Origin: Chloroflexota bacterium
GTDB lineage: Bacteria > Chloroflexota > Anaerolineae > B4-G1 > SLSP01
Direction: 5' to 3'
Assembly (NCBI GenBank): GCA_019873645.1
Contig: JAIOAX010000031.1
Span: 1 to 55,651 of the forward strand
DNA length: 55,651 nucleotides
The notes below the pieces were generated by a model that saw only the letters and a list, made by a program, of their open reading frames with translations, was not told the origin of the DNA and did not search any database. This document shows, piece by piece, positions 42,358 through 50,925 of this stretch. The first letter of the stretch is position 1, and every line of letters starts with the position of its first letter. The position numbers and the translations under genes are program-made.

Positions 42358-43268
42358 ATGAACCTCTCTATCATCATCGTTAACTGGAACACCCGTGAGC
42401 TCCTCGCGCAATGCTTGCAGTCGGTTGAACAAAACGTCCGAACGTTCAAACGTTCAAACGTTCAAACATTTGTCGTAGATAATGCCTCCACCGACGGCAG
42501 CGCGGCTATGGTGCGGGAGCGCTTCCCCTGGGTCACGCTGATTGAGAATACCGAGAACGTCGGCTTTGCCCGGGCCAACAATCAAGCGCTCCGGCAATCT
42601 GCGGGGCGTTATATTGTCTTACTCAACAGCGATACCAAAGTACTCCCCGGTGCACTCCCCACTCTCGTGGATTTTATGGACGTACACCCCGAAGCCGGCG
42701 CATGCGGGCCGCGGCTGCTCAACGCGGATGGCAGCTTGCAGCCTTCATGTCATCCCATCCTCACCCCCGGCCGCGAGTTCTGGCGGCTGCTCTTTCTGGA
42801 TAAGCTCTGGCCCCGCGCCACCTATCCCCAACACCGGTGGGACGAGCAGACGCCGCGCCCGGTGGAGGTATCAAGGGCGCCTGCCTCATGCTGCGCCGCG
42901 AGGCTCTGAAGCAGATAGGGCTACTGGATGAGCAATACTTTATGTATACCGAGGAAATGGACTTGTGTGCCCGCCTTTTGCAGGCCGGTTGGTGCAATTA
43001 TTGGGTTCCGACAGCCGCAGTCATTCATTACGGCGAAGCCAGTACCCGGCAAAACGCGGAAGCTATGTTTGTGGCACTTTATCGCAGTAAGGCGCAATTT
43101 CAGCGCAAATTCGGCGGCGAGCGACAGGTCCGGCGTTTCAAATTCCTGCTCTGGCTGGCCTACCTTCCCCGCGCTGCATTGATGACCACTGCCGGCTTGT
43201 TCTCTCCGACTCTGGCCGCCCGTGCCCGCGCTTACCGTCACTTGCTCCGCGAATTGCCGGGGTTCTGA
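42358..43268 (+). pseudogene. GT2 rhamnosyltransferase-like gene with a one-base frameshift
   Basis: Frame 1 (42358-42909) encodes a GT2 start: [42 protein letters not shown] and LLNSDTKVL (DxD-like). At about 42869 it goes out of frame; the downstream frame (to 43268) continues exactly as the family should: KGACLMLRREALKQIGLLD and EEMDLCARLLQAGW. Adding one base after GAGGT restores VEVIKGAC. So it is either a true inactivating deletion or a sequence error. Otherwise it is a complete, WbbL-like, about 303-residue transferase. Residues about 26-38 ([13 protein letters not shown]) come from an octamer array that replaces the region before VVDNAS. Confidence 0.85.
42433..42472 (+). repeat. In-frame octamer array AACGTTCA in the GT2 gene
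   Basis: AACGTCCG, AACGTTCA three times, then AACATTTG. Three perfect units encode the octapeptide NVQTFKRS in any frame. Confidence 0.9.
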
Positions 43269-43337
43269 AATCTCCGTTATCCCCGTTCCGATCAGGCGTA
43301 TGTCAACGCCGGTCTATAACGCAATACGCTTAAGAAT

Positions 43338-43366
43338 TTGGCATCTCCCCCAAACCTGCTTACAAT
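43338..43366 (+). promoter_or_regulatory. Promoter in a 440-bp gene-free stretch
   Basis: TTGGCA (43338-43343), 17-bp spacer, TACAAT (43361-43366). It would start a transcript near 43373 that runs through 43380-43700, where there is no convincing gene. The stretch (43269-43708) is AT-richer than its neighbours and holds the dyads GGAAATTTCC (43566-43575) and GGAAAATTCC (43596-43605), centred 30 bp apart. It may be a regulatory leader or a small RNA. Confidence 0.45.
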
Positions 43367-43674
43367 AGAAACCACAACCCCAAATTACTCAGGCGAGCGA
43401 CTATAAGTACATAACAAGCGAATCAAACGCACCGGAGACTGTCATCACACCCGTGAAGCACAACGCCGAAGGTTGCAATGGAATGTACGCCAACACAACT
43501 TACAGAGTATGAATCAGAAACGTCAGATACCCGCCAGCTTCTCGGAGAAATTTACAGATATTATCGGAAATTTCCAAAACCGAACGCAAATCTTCGGAAA
43601 ATTCCAAATAATCTACAGACATAAACCCGTCTTTTCGTTGTAAATTTAACAATGGGTACAGTATTTCAGTCCCT

Positions 43675-43702
43675 GTTGTAGTGATCAAGCCATTGCTATA
43701 AT
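43675..43702 (+). promoter_or_regulatory. Promoter for the GT4 gene, leaderless
   Basis: TATAAT at 43697-43702, with GTTGTA/TTGTAG near 43675-43681 (15-16 bp spacing). Only six bases lie between the -10 and the ATG at 43709; there is no Shine-Dalgarno sequence. Confidence 0.55.
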
Positions 43703-43708
43703 CAAATT

Positions 43709-44842
43709 ATGCGCATCGTCTATGCTTTGCTCTCTGCGACCTTCGGGATGCACCAGTACACCGCCGACATCGCCAACCGTGCGGCGGCCCACCACGAGGT
43801 GCACCTGGTCACTACTGCCCGCTATCCTGACCACCGTTACGCTCCCGCTGTCACCATCCACACTCCCATCAACACCACCGATACCGGTTTCTCACATCGC
43901 GCTATCAACCCCGCCGCCATTCGCCATTCGCTACTCGCCATTCGCCGCTTACATCCTGACGTCGTCCACTTCACCGGCCCGCACCTGTGGAACATTCCCA
44001 TGATCCTGGCGCTGCGCCGCGTCGGCATCCCGGTCATCCACACCCTGCATGATCTGGACCCGCACCCCGGTTCCGCTTACGGTCCGCTGCTCTACCTGTG
44101 GAACCGCCAGGTGCTGTACACCGCCGATCACATCCTCATCCATGCGATGCGCTATTACGAACGGCTACGCGCCCTCGGCCTCACCGCCACCAAACTCACC
44201 TGTACGCCGCTGTTACACCTCTTTGTGGGGCACACCTTTCTTGAAGACATCGTCCATTTGGCCGATGGGGTCAGCTACGCGCCGGAAGTGCTCTTCTTCG
44301 GGCGGCTGGAACGCTACAAGGGCGTGGCGCCCCTGCTCACTGCATGGGCCATGAGCGACGCCGCCGCCAGCCCACAGCCGGCGACGCTGGTACTCGCCGG
44401 GCCCGGTAACCTGAATAAGCTGTGGAGCGGCCCACTGCCGCCCCGTGTGGAACTCCGTAATCACCTCATCAGCGACGACGAAGCATTAACGCTCTTCAAA
44501 CGCTGTAGCCTGCTTGTGCTACCTTACATAGGCGGGACTCAATCGGCGCTCATCCCTGCAGCCTACTTCTTCTACAAACCGGTGCTTGCCTCGCCGTCGG
44601 GATCGCTGGATGAGTACGTCGAAGATGGTGTCACCGGCTGGATCGTGGAGCCAGAACATCCTGCATCGCTGGCACGCTGTCTAACCGCCGCGCTTGCGGA
44701 TTCAACTAATTTGGTTAGAATGGGCAATGCTGGCCGCGCCTGGTATGAAGACCGCCGTCAAGCCGAGGAACAAACCCTGCTGCACATGTATGAACGTTTG
44801 AACATTCGAACGTTCCAACGTTTAAACGGGCTAACGATTTAG
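43709..44842 (+). CDS. Glycosyltransferase family 4-like protein
   Basis: 377 residues, GT-B fold. N-terminal acceptor domain (MRIVYALLSATFGMHQYTADIA, HDLDPHPGS) and C-terminal donor domain with LFFGRLERYKGV, LVLAGPGN and the terminal EDGVTGWIVEPEHP region. It adds a sugar to a lipid-linked or growing glycan at the inner face of the membrane. A heptamer array (43915-43948) codes for AIRHSLLAIRR, and an octamer array codes for the C-terminal ERLNIRTFQRLN. Donor sugar unknown. Confidence 0.87.
   Translation: MRIVYALLSATFGMHQYTADIANRAAAHHEVHLVTTARYPDHRYAPAVTIHTPINTTDTGFSHRAINPAAIRHSLLAIRRLHPDVVHFTGPHLWNIPMILALRRVGIPVIHTLHDLDPHPGSAYGPLLYLWNRQVLYTADHILIHAMRYYERLRALGLTATKLTCTPLLHLFVGHTFLEDIVHLADGVSYAPEVLFFGRLERYKGVAPLLTAWAMSDAAASPQPATLVLAGPGNLNKLWSGPLPPRVELRNHLISDDEALTLFKRCSLLVLPYIGGTQSALIPAAYFFYKPVLASPSGSLDEYVEDGVTGWIVEPEHPASLARCLTAALADSTNLVRMGNAGRAWYEDRRQAEEQTLLHMYERLNIRTFQRLNGLTI
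43915..43948 (+). repeat. In-frame heptamer array CATTCGC in the GT4 gene
   Basis: CATTCGC, CATTCGC, TACTCGC, CATTCGC with exact 7-bp period, reading AIRHSLL-like repeats. Confidence 0.75.
44792..44840 (+). repeat. Octamer array at the 3' end of the GT4 gene
   Basis: GAACGTTT, GAACATTC, GAACGTTC, CAACGTTT, AAACGGGC and TAACGATT with 8-bp period; it encodes the last residues and runs into the stop codon. Confidence 0.85.
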
Positions 44843-44849
44843 GAGGAAT

Positions 44850-46316
44850 ATGCAATCAGAAGCTATAGAGCCTGGGGGAAATTGGGCCGCCCGACACGCA
44901 ACGACCCGAGCCTATCGTCACATGCCGGGACCGCGACTTACGCTGCCGGAACGACGGTTGCTTTTGCTCGTTGTGGACTTATTGCTGGTCAACGGGACAC
45001 TGATCGCAGCTTTGAGCCTGTGGAACAATATTGCTCCATCCGCCCTGGTTTTGAGCGCCAACTATAAGTGGTTTGTCACCCTCTCGCTGCTGTGGTACCT
45101 CATCGGGCACACACTTGATCTCTATAATCCCGTTCGAGCCGCCAGTACCGCAACCATCGTGATCAACAGTGGCATTGCCGGTTTGCTCACCGGCCTCATT
45201 TATGTCGCCATCCCCTGGCTCACCCCACCGCTCCAACGACGCTTCTATGTTTTCGGCTTCATCGGGTTAACGGTCATCGCTCTTACACTATGGCGTGCGT
45301 TCTATGCCCGCGTGCTGGCTCAATCCCCCTTCGAGCGCCGCGTTCTTGTCATCGGGAAGGGGAAAATCTCCCAGCGGCTGGCGGATGAATTGAATGCCGC
45401 TGCCAAAGCCGAGCGTGCCAACCCCTTGCGCGGAACCGGATACCACATCATGGGTTTTGTCAACACGCTGCCGATTGAGAAAGATACGGCGCTTGATCCG
45501 GCGCACTCGCTGATCCGGTTGATCCGCAAGGCAGGCATTGATGAAGTGCTGGTCAGCGAAGATACGCCGCTCTCCCCTATCCTCCACGAGGCGCTGCTCG
45601 ATTGCCGTGAGTTGGGCATCCCCGTCACTCCGCTCACCGAAGCCTATACACGGCTCACCAACCGCTTGCCGGTAGACTACGCCGTCCGTGACCTGCGGCT
45701 CATCACCGGCAAGGATGATAACCTGGGATACCGCCTCTATTGCGCCGTCAAATATGGCATGGATATCACGCTGGCGCTGGTGGGGATCGCGGTACTGGGA
45801 GTGTTGATCCCCTTCATTGCCTTGGGTAACGCCCTTACCGCGCCCGGACCGCTCTTCTACCGCCAACAGCGTGTGGGGCGTGGCGGACAGCCCTTCGCTA
45901 CGATCAAATTTCGCACCATGAGGCCCGATGCCGAAACCAACGGCGCCGTGTGGGCCAGCGAGCATGATGACCGCGTGACGCCGCTGGGCAAATGGATGCG
46001 CCAGATGCACATTGACGAAATCCCGCAGGTCATCAACGTGCTGCGCGGCGAGATGAGCATTGTTGGCCCGCGTCCCGAGCGTCCGCAGTTCGTCGGCGAA
46101 ATCAGCCGCGCTCTGCCCATCTACCGCGCGCGCCACGCCGTCCGCCCCGGCATCACCGGCTGGGCGCAAATCCACTACCCCTACGGCAATTCGATGGAAG
46201 ACGCTCGCATCAAGTTGGAATACGACCTCTACTATGTGCAACATGCCAACCTGGCACTGGACGTGCTGATTATGCTCCAGACCATCCCTACGATGCTGCT
46301 GTTCAAAGGGCAATAA
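44850..46316 (+). CDS. Polyprenyl-phosphate sugar-1-phosphate transferase (WbaP/WcaJ type)
   Basis: 488 residues, with AGGAGG before the ATG. Four N-terminal helices, a cytoplasmic CoA-binding-like Rossmann region (RRVLVIGKGKISQRLADEL), a fifth hydrophobic segment and the catalytic domain (about 300-488): YRQQRVGRGGQPFATIKFRT, then MRPDAETN, HIDEIPQVINVLRGEMSIVG and PGITGWAQIHY. It starts the repeat unit by moving sugar-1-phosphate from a nucleotide sugar to undecaprenyl phosphate. It is the committed step of this cluster. Confidence 0.93.
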   Translation: MQSEAIEPGGNWAARHATTRAYRHMPGPRLTLPERRLLLLVVDLLLVNGTLIAALSLWNNIAPSALVLSANYKWFVTLSLLWYLIGHTLDLYNPVRAASTATIVINSGIAGLLTGLIYVAIPWLTPPLQRRFYVFGFIGLTVIALTLWRAFYARVLAQSPFERRVLVIGKGKISQRLADELNAAAKAERANPLRGTGYHIMGFVNTLPIEKDTALDPAHSLIRLIRKAGIDEVLVSEDTPLSPILHEALLDCRELGIPVTPLTEAYTRLTNRLPVDYAVRDLRLITGKDDNLGYRLYCAVKYGMDITLALVGIAVLGVLIPFIALGNALTAPGPLFYRQQRVGRGGQPFATIKFRTMRPDAETNGAVWASEHDDRVTPLGKWMRQMHIDEIPQVINVLRGEMSIVGPRPERPQFVGEISRALPIYRARHAVRPGITGWAQIHYPYGNSMEDARIKLEYDLYYVQHANLALDVLIMLQTIPTMLLFKGQ

Positions 46317-46319
46317 ACG

Positions 46320-47534
46320 GTGGTCATCATTTTCAATATCGTCCTTTCCCTATTGCAGATACTGATCGCCATAGGGTTATGCTACCATTGCATCTTACTC
46401 GTTGCCGGCGCCATTAAACACCATCCCCAAAGGGCCATCAGGTCATCCCGGCATCGGTTTGCGATTGCCATTCCTGCCCACAATGAGAGCGCTGTCGTGG
46501 CGCAAACACTCGAACAACTAAAATGCCAGGATTATCCCAATGACCTCTTCACCATCTATGTGGTTGCGGATCACTGTCAAGACGATACAGCACAGGTGGC
46601 CCGTGAACACGGAGCGCAATGTTACGAACGACAAACCGAACCGCATGGGCGCAAGGCTTACGCATTGCAGTGGTTATTGCAAAGAATCCTGGATACAAAC
46701 ATCCCTTACGATGCGATAGTGATCTTTGACGCCGACAGTTGCGTAGACTCGCAATTTCTACAAACGATGGATCACGCGCTGGATGGTCAATATGCCGTAC
46801 TGCAAGGGAATCACATCATTGCCGATCCAGGAGAAAGCCCTTTTAGCGGGTTGGCGGCTGTGGATATGCGGCTCAACAATTTACTCCACAACCGAGCCAA
46901 GCACAACCTCGGTTTTTCCTGCCGCTTGATGGGTGATGCGATGTGCTTCAAAACTGAAGTGCTTCGCCAATATGGCTGGCCGGCCGACTCGTTAGGTGAA
47001 GACCGCGAATATGGCCTCTATCTGCTGACCCAGGGAATCAAGGTTGGCTATGTTCCAGAGGCTATCTCGTATGGGCAGGCAGCCCCAAGCTGGAAAACCG
47101 CTGCGGCGCAGCGCATACGCTGGTATGGCGGCGTTTCGGAAATTCGGAGGAAGTTCATAGCGCAGTTGCTGAAGTTGTTCCTCCAAAGACGTGACTTAGC
47201 CTTGCTGGATCAAGCCATTGAGCTGTCATTGCCGCCGTTCACGTTTTTGGCTTCACTCTCTGTCGTTATCGCTGGCATGCAACTGATTTGGCCTGCGTTG
47301 CAGCCCCTATTCTCGCTTGCGCCTGTTTTACTAATGGCAACGGCGTGGGTGGCTTTTCCGTTCGTCGGGTTAGCGATTGACACAGCACCGTTCTCGCTGT
47401 ACAAAGCCTTGTTGCACGGCCCAATTTACGTGGTCTGGCGGCTCTGGGCCGGGTTGCGTGCCAGGTTTCTCGGCCAAAAGGTACGTTGGGTGCGCACGCC
47501 ACGCCGTGAAGAACTCTCCCAACGAGGTAAGTGA
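46320..47534 (+). CDS. Membrane-bound GT2 glycosyltransferase
   Basis: 404 residues from a GTG 3 bases after the previous stop. One N-terminal helix (about 3-30), GT-A domain with AIPAHNESAVVAQTLEQL, IFDADSCVD (DxD) and LGEDREYGLYLLTQG, then two or three C-terminal helices. The EDxE/QRIRWY motif (here AAAQRIRWYGG) is that of processive, cellulose/hyaluronan-synthase-like enzymes. It probably extends or synthesises a beta-linked glycan at the membrane. Unlike its neighbours it contains no short-repeat array, and its GC content is a little lower. Confidence 0.85.
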   Translation: MVIIFNIVLSLLQILIAIGLCYHCILLVAGAIKHHPQRAIRSSRHRFAIAIPAHNESAVVAQTLEQLKCQDYPNDLFTIYVVADHCQDDTAQVAREHGAQCYERQTEPHGRKAYALQWLLQRILDTNIPYDAIVIFDADSCVDSQFLQTMDHALDGQYAVLQGNHIIADPGESPFSGLAAVDMRLNNLLHNRAKHNLGFSCRLMGDAMCFKTEVLRQYGWPADSLGEDREYGLYLLTQGIKVGYVPEAISYGQAAPSWKTAAAQRIRWYGGVSEIRRKFIAQLLKLFLQRRDLALLDQAIELSLPPFTFLASLSVVIAGMQLIWPALQPLFSLAPVLLMATAWVAFPFVGLAIDTAPFSLYKALLHGPIYVVWRLWAGLRARFLGQKVRWVRTPRREELSQRGK

Positions 47535-47544
47535 GGTTACACGT

Positions 47545-48684
47545 ATGCTCCGCGTCTTGTGCATCTTCGGTACCCGTCCCGAGGCGATCAAAATGGCACC
47601 GGTCATCTGGGCCTTGCAAAAACAGCCGGAGCGCTTCGTCACGCGCGTGTGCGTCACGGCGCAGCACCGCGAGATGCTCGATCAAATGCTCGCCACGCTC
47701 GCACTCACGCCCGATGTTGATCTCGATCTGATGCAACCGGGGCAGACGCCTAATCAGTTGGCCGCGCGCGTACTGGCGCGTCTCGAACCCGTGCTCGAAG
47801 CCGAGCGTCCCGATTGGGTGCTCGTGCAGGGCGATACGACCACCGTGCTCGCCGGCGCACTCGCGGCGCACCATCTGCGCATCCGCGTCGGCCACGTCGA
47901 AGCGGGATTGCGTACCGGCGACCGCTGGAATCCCTTCCCCGAAGAGATGAACCGCGTGCTGACCGATCACCTCAGCGACCTGTGCTTTGCGCCGACGGAG
48001 CGCGCCCGGCAGAACCTGCTACACGACGGCATCCCCGAACACCGCATCCGACTCACCGGCAACACCGTCACCGACGCGCTGCTGTGGGCCGTCCGGCAGC
48101 CCACCCCGCCGGCGGCCCGTGCGTTGCTAGAACAGGCGGGGTTACCCACTGCGCCGCACAGTTCAGCGGACGGGCCACGGCTTCTTCTGGTCACGGCGCA
48201 CCGGCGCGAAAGCTTTGGTGAACCGCTAGAACGCATCTGCCAGGCCATCCGCGCGATTGCCGAACAGGGCGCGGGCGCAGTGAAGTTGATCTATCCCGTC
48301 CACCCCAACCCCAACGTGCAGGCGCCCGTCCAGAAGTGGCTAAATGGCGTCCCGCACATTACGCTTGCGCCGCCAGTGGATTATCTCACCCTGGTGGCGC
48401 TGATGCAGCGCAGCACGCTCATCCTCACGGATTCCGGCGGCATCCAGGAAGAAGCGCCGAGCCTGGGTGTGCCGGTGCTGGTACTGCGCGAAGTCACCGA
48501 GCGACCGGAGGCTGTCGAAGCCGGCGTTGCGCGCGTCGTAGGCACGGATGTGCAGCGCATCGTTGCGGAAACCTTCCGCTTGCTCGATGACCGAGACGCC
48601 TATGCGGCAATGGCGCGCGGCGTCAATCCCTACGGGGATGGACACGCCGCCGAGCGGATTGTTGCCGCGTTGGCCCAGAGGTAA
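47545..48684 (+). CDS. wecB: UDP-N-acetylglucosamine 2-epimerase (non-hydrolysing)
   Basis: 379 residues from the ATG at 47545 (GAGG upstream); the open frame starts earlier, but that part overlaps the GT2 gene. The enzyme makes UDP-ManNAc from UDP-GlcNAc. Signatures: IFGTRPEAIKMAPVIWAL, VQGDTTTVLAGAL, HVEAGLRTGDRWNPFPEE and TDSGGIQEEAPSLGVPVLVL. It supplies a ManNAc-type donor to the cluster; no wecC dehydrogenase is present, so ManNAc may be used directly. Confidence 0.95.
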   Translation: MLRVLCIFGTRPEAIKMAPVIWALQKQPERFVTRVCVTAQHREMLDQMLATLALTPDVDLDLMQPGQTPNQLAARVLARLEPVLEAERPDWVLVQGDTTTVLAGALAAHHLRIRVGHVEAGLRTGDRWNPFPEEMNRVLTDHLSDLCFAPTERARQNLLHDGIPEHRIRLTGNTVTDALLWAVRQPTPPAARALLEQAGLPTAPHSSADGPRLLLVTAHRRESFGEPLERICQAIRAIAEQGAGAVKLIYPVHPNPNVQAPVQKWLNGVPHITLAPPVDYLTLVALMQRSTLILTDSGGIQEEAPSLGVPVLVLREVTERPEAVEAGVARVVGTDVQRIVAETFRLLDDRDAYAAMARGVNPYGDGHAAERIVAALAQR

Positions 48685-48690
48685 ATGCTC

Positions 48691-49392
48691 ATGTCATTCG
48701 ATGAAAAAGCCCTGCACGAAGTCCGGCAAACGCGCTTCCTAATCAATCGGGTTGACGATTGGATTTACGACGAAATCGCTCCCTATATCGGCCAGCGGGT
48801 CCTCGAAGTGGGATGCGGATTAGGTAATCTCTTTCCAAGACTACTGGATCGAGAACTGGTCTACGGTATAGATATCAGCGAAGAAAGTATAAACGAGCTA
48901 CAACGCACATTTGCTCACACACCAAATGTGCAAGCGTGTGTTTGCGATATCTGTGCCCCAAATGTTTTGCATTTAAGCATCAACGCATTTGATACCATCA
49001 TCTCATTAAACGTGCTCGAGCATATTGTAGATGATAACCTCGCATTTGCGAATATGCGAAAATTGTTGGCCGGCAGCGGGCATCTTATTATCATCGTACC
49101 GGCACACCGTTGGCTTTATGGCACTATGGATAGTTCTATAGGTCATTTCCGACGCTATGATAAGGAGCAAATGCGAGTTAAACTGACTCAAGCAGGATTT
49201 GAAATCATAACGCAGCAGTATCTGAATTTTGCAGGAGCATTGGGGTGGCTTGTAAGTGGTAAGATATTGCGAAAGAAAACCCCTCCGGCCAACCAATTGC
49301 GCCTGTTCAATCTTTTGGTTCCTTTCCTACAATACGTAGAAACTAAGATTGAATCTCCAGTAGGCGTCTCCCTATTGAGCGTTGCCCGATGA
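48691..49392 (+). CDS. Class I SAM-dependent methyltransferase
   Basis: 233 residues from the second ATG (48691), which is correctly spaced from GAGG; the ATG at 48685 is too close. Motif I VLEVGCGLGNLFPRL, acidic strand-2 end YGIDISEE, and motif NVLEHIVDD, as in Methyltransf_11/23. The target may be a glycan, a lipid or another small molecule; unknown. Lower GC than its neighbours, with the start of the next gene overlapping by ATGA. Its codon use suggests a different history. Confidence 0.87.
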   Translation: MSFDEKALHEVRQTRFLINRVDDWIYDEIAPYIGQRVLEVGCGLGNLFPRLLDRELVYGIDISEESINELQRTFAHTPNVQACVCDICAPNVLHLSINAFDTIISLNVLEHIVDDNLAFANMRKLLAGSGHLIIIVPAHRWLYGTMDSSIGHFRRYDKEQMRVKLTQAGFEIITQQYLNFAGALGWLVSGKILRKKTPPANQLRLFNLLVPFLQYVETKIESPVGVSLLSVAR

Positions 49393-50789
49393 AAATTACA
49401 CCCACAAAAAACCTGTTCGCTATCACACTTTTACTCAGCGTCTTTCTACGGTGTCTGGTGGCAATATACTACGGCGATATTGTTGATGCGCCGCCGCTGC
49501 TAACCGATCAACGCTCTTATCACTATCTCGCCGTGGGCCTGCTCGACGGCAACGGGTTTAGTTTCGCCAGGCCGTGGTACCCATTTAATTTTCCGCCAGG
49601 AACACCCACCGCCTTTTGGTCCTTCCTTTACTCACTGTTCATCGCCGCCGTCTACGCCGTATTCGGTGTCCATCCGCTCGCTGCGCGGCTCACCCAGGCC
49701 GTACTCGGCGGGACCCTCCTCCCCTGGATGGTCTACCGGCTCACCGCTACCTTGTTTGCAGAATCACAAATCACGAATCACGAATCACGAATCGCCAATC
49801 GCCATTCATCACTCGCTCTTCTCGCCGCCGCCAGCGCTGCCATTTACGGGTACTTCATCCTCTATGCCGCCACACTGATGACGGAGACATTCTACATCGT
49901 CGCGTTGCTGTGGTCATTGGAAATTGGGCTGCGTGTGGGACGTTGTCTGCGCCAGGGCGCGCGCGTCCCGCTCAGTTTGAGCCTGCAACTGGGCGCGAGT
50001 CTGGGCATTGCCGCCCTCATCCGTCAGGCTATTCTGCCCTGGGTACCGGCGTTCTTTTTATGGTTAGTGTGGCAGGGCGTTGGAGAACGTTGGAACGTTC
50101 AAACGTTCAAACGTTTTAAGGCTCTTGTCCTTGCGGGGTTGGTGTTGCTTGGATTCATCCTGCCATGGACGTACCGCAACTATCGTGTCTACGGGGAATT
50201 TCTGTTGCTTAACTCCAACACCGGCTACGCGATGTACTCGGCGCAACATCCTATGCACGGGACGAATTTCCAGGAATTTGCCGCCGCCCCGCTGCCCGAA
50301 GGGTTATCCGGCAATGAAGCGCAGATGGATCGCGCGCTGCTACGACAAGGCATCCAGTTCGTGCTAGACGATCCGGGACGTTACCTGCTCCTTTCGTTGA
50401 GCCGCATCCGCGCCTTCTTCGAATTCTGGCCCACGCCGGATACAACACTGCTCCACAACATCGGACGCACCGGGTCTTTCGGGCTGTTTTTGCCGTTTAT
50501 GGTGTACGGGCTTTACCTGAGTGGGAAAAGAGAAAAGAGAAAAGAGAAAAAAGGAGTTAGAAATGAGAGCGGGGTTTCCCCCTCTCTCACTCTCCCTTTT
50601 ACTTCTGCCTCTTCTTTACTCTACCTATTTATGGTTGTCTATACCGTTCTCCATATCCTTACCTGGGCGATGGTGCGCTATCGGTTACCGGTGGATGCCG
50701 TTGCGTTGCCCTTCGCGGCGTTGGCGATTGATGACCTGTATCACCGCGCGCGTAAGGGCATTCAAACGTTTGAACGTTCAAACGTTTGA
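49389..50789 (+). CDS. GT39-like (ArnT/PMT-type) integral membrane glycosyltransferase
   Basis: 466 residues, about ten hydrophobic helices. The first loop (DQRSYHYLAVGLLDGNGFSF) carries the acidic residue typical of lipid-linked-sugar transferases of the GT-C class, and RQAILPW and LPWTYRNYRVYGEFLLL are also family-like. Acceptor unknown. Four short arrays lie within this gene: heptamers at 49761 (ITNHESR repeats) and 50525 (KREKRKEKK), octamers at 50084 (WNVQTFKRF) and at the 3' end (QTFERSNV, stop). All are in loops or at the end, so the membrane core remains intact. Confidence 0.82.
   Translation: MKITPTKNLFAITLLLSVFLRCLVAIYYGDIVDAPPLLTDQRSYHYLAVGLLDGNGFSFARPWYPFNFPPGTPTAFWSFLYSLFIAAVYAVFGVHPLAARLTQAVLGGTLLPWMVYRLTATLFAESQITNHESRIANRHSSLALLAAASAAIYGYFILYAATLMTETFYIVALLWSLEIGLRVGRCLRQGARVPLSLSLQLGASLGIAALIRQAILPWVPAFFLWLVWQGVGERWNVQTFKRFKALVLAGLVLLGFILPWTYRNYRVYGEFLLLNSNTGYAMYSAQHPMHGTNFQEFAAAPLPEGLSGNEAQMDRALLRQGIQFVLDDPGRYLLLSLSRIRAFFEFWPTPDTTLLHNIGRTGSFGLFLPFMVYGLYLSGKREKRKEKKGVRNESGVSPSLTLPFTSASSLLYLFMVVYTVLHILTWAMVRYRLPVDAVALPFAALAIDDLYHRARKGIQTFERSNV
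49761..49816 (+). repeat. In-frame heptamer array, unit GAATCAC
   Basis: GAATCAC, AAATCAC, GAATCAC twice, GAATCGC, CAATCGC and similar; encodes ITNHESR-type repeats in a loop of the GT39-like protein. Confidence 0.9.
50084..50119 (+). repeat. In-frame octamer array, unit CAAACGTT
   Basis: AGAACGTT, GGAACGTT, CAAACGTT, CAAACGTT, TTAAGG; encodes ERWNVQTFKRF in the GT39-like protein. Confidence 0.88.
50525..50552 (+). repeat. In-frame heptamer array, unit GAAAAGA
   Basis: Three perfect GAAAAGA units and one GAAAAAA; encodes a Lys/Arg/Glu-rich loop of the GT39-like protein. Confidence 0.85.
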
Positions 50790-50797
50790 ACATTCGT
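50761..50797 (+). repeat. Octamer array supplying the stop of the GT39-like gene
   Basis: TTCAAACG, TTTGAACG, TTCAAACG, TTTGAACA with 8-bp period; GTTTGA provides the TGA at 50787-50789. Confidence 0.88.
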
Positions 50798-50925
50798 TCT
50801 CTTCCAAAAACGTGATTCTGCGGTATACTACCGTTGGTGGTGGAGGGTTGGGGGCGGGCTGCGCCCGCTCCCAAGAAATTTACCCTCCCCGTTGCGAATG
50901 GGATTATGGATAAAGTGAGCCAATT

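Noticed and set aside
43500..43688. A 62-codon minus-strand frame in the gap before the GT4 gene
   Set aside because: No ribosome-binding site, no recognisable family, and it reads through the repeated GGAAATTTCC dyads; kept only as part of the gap description.
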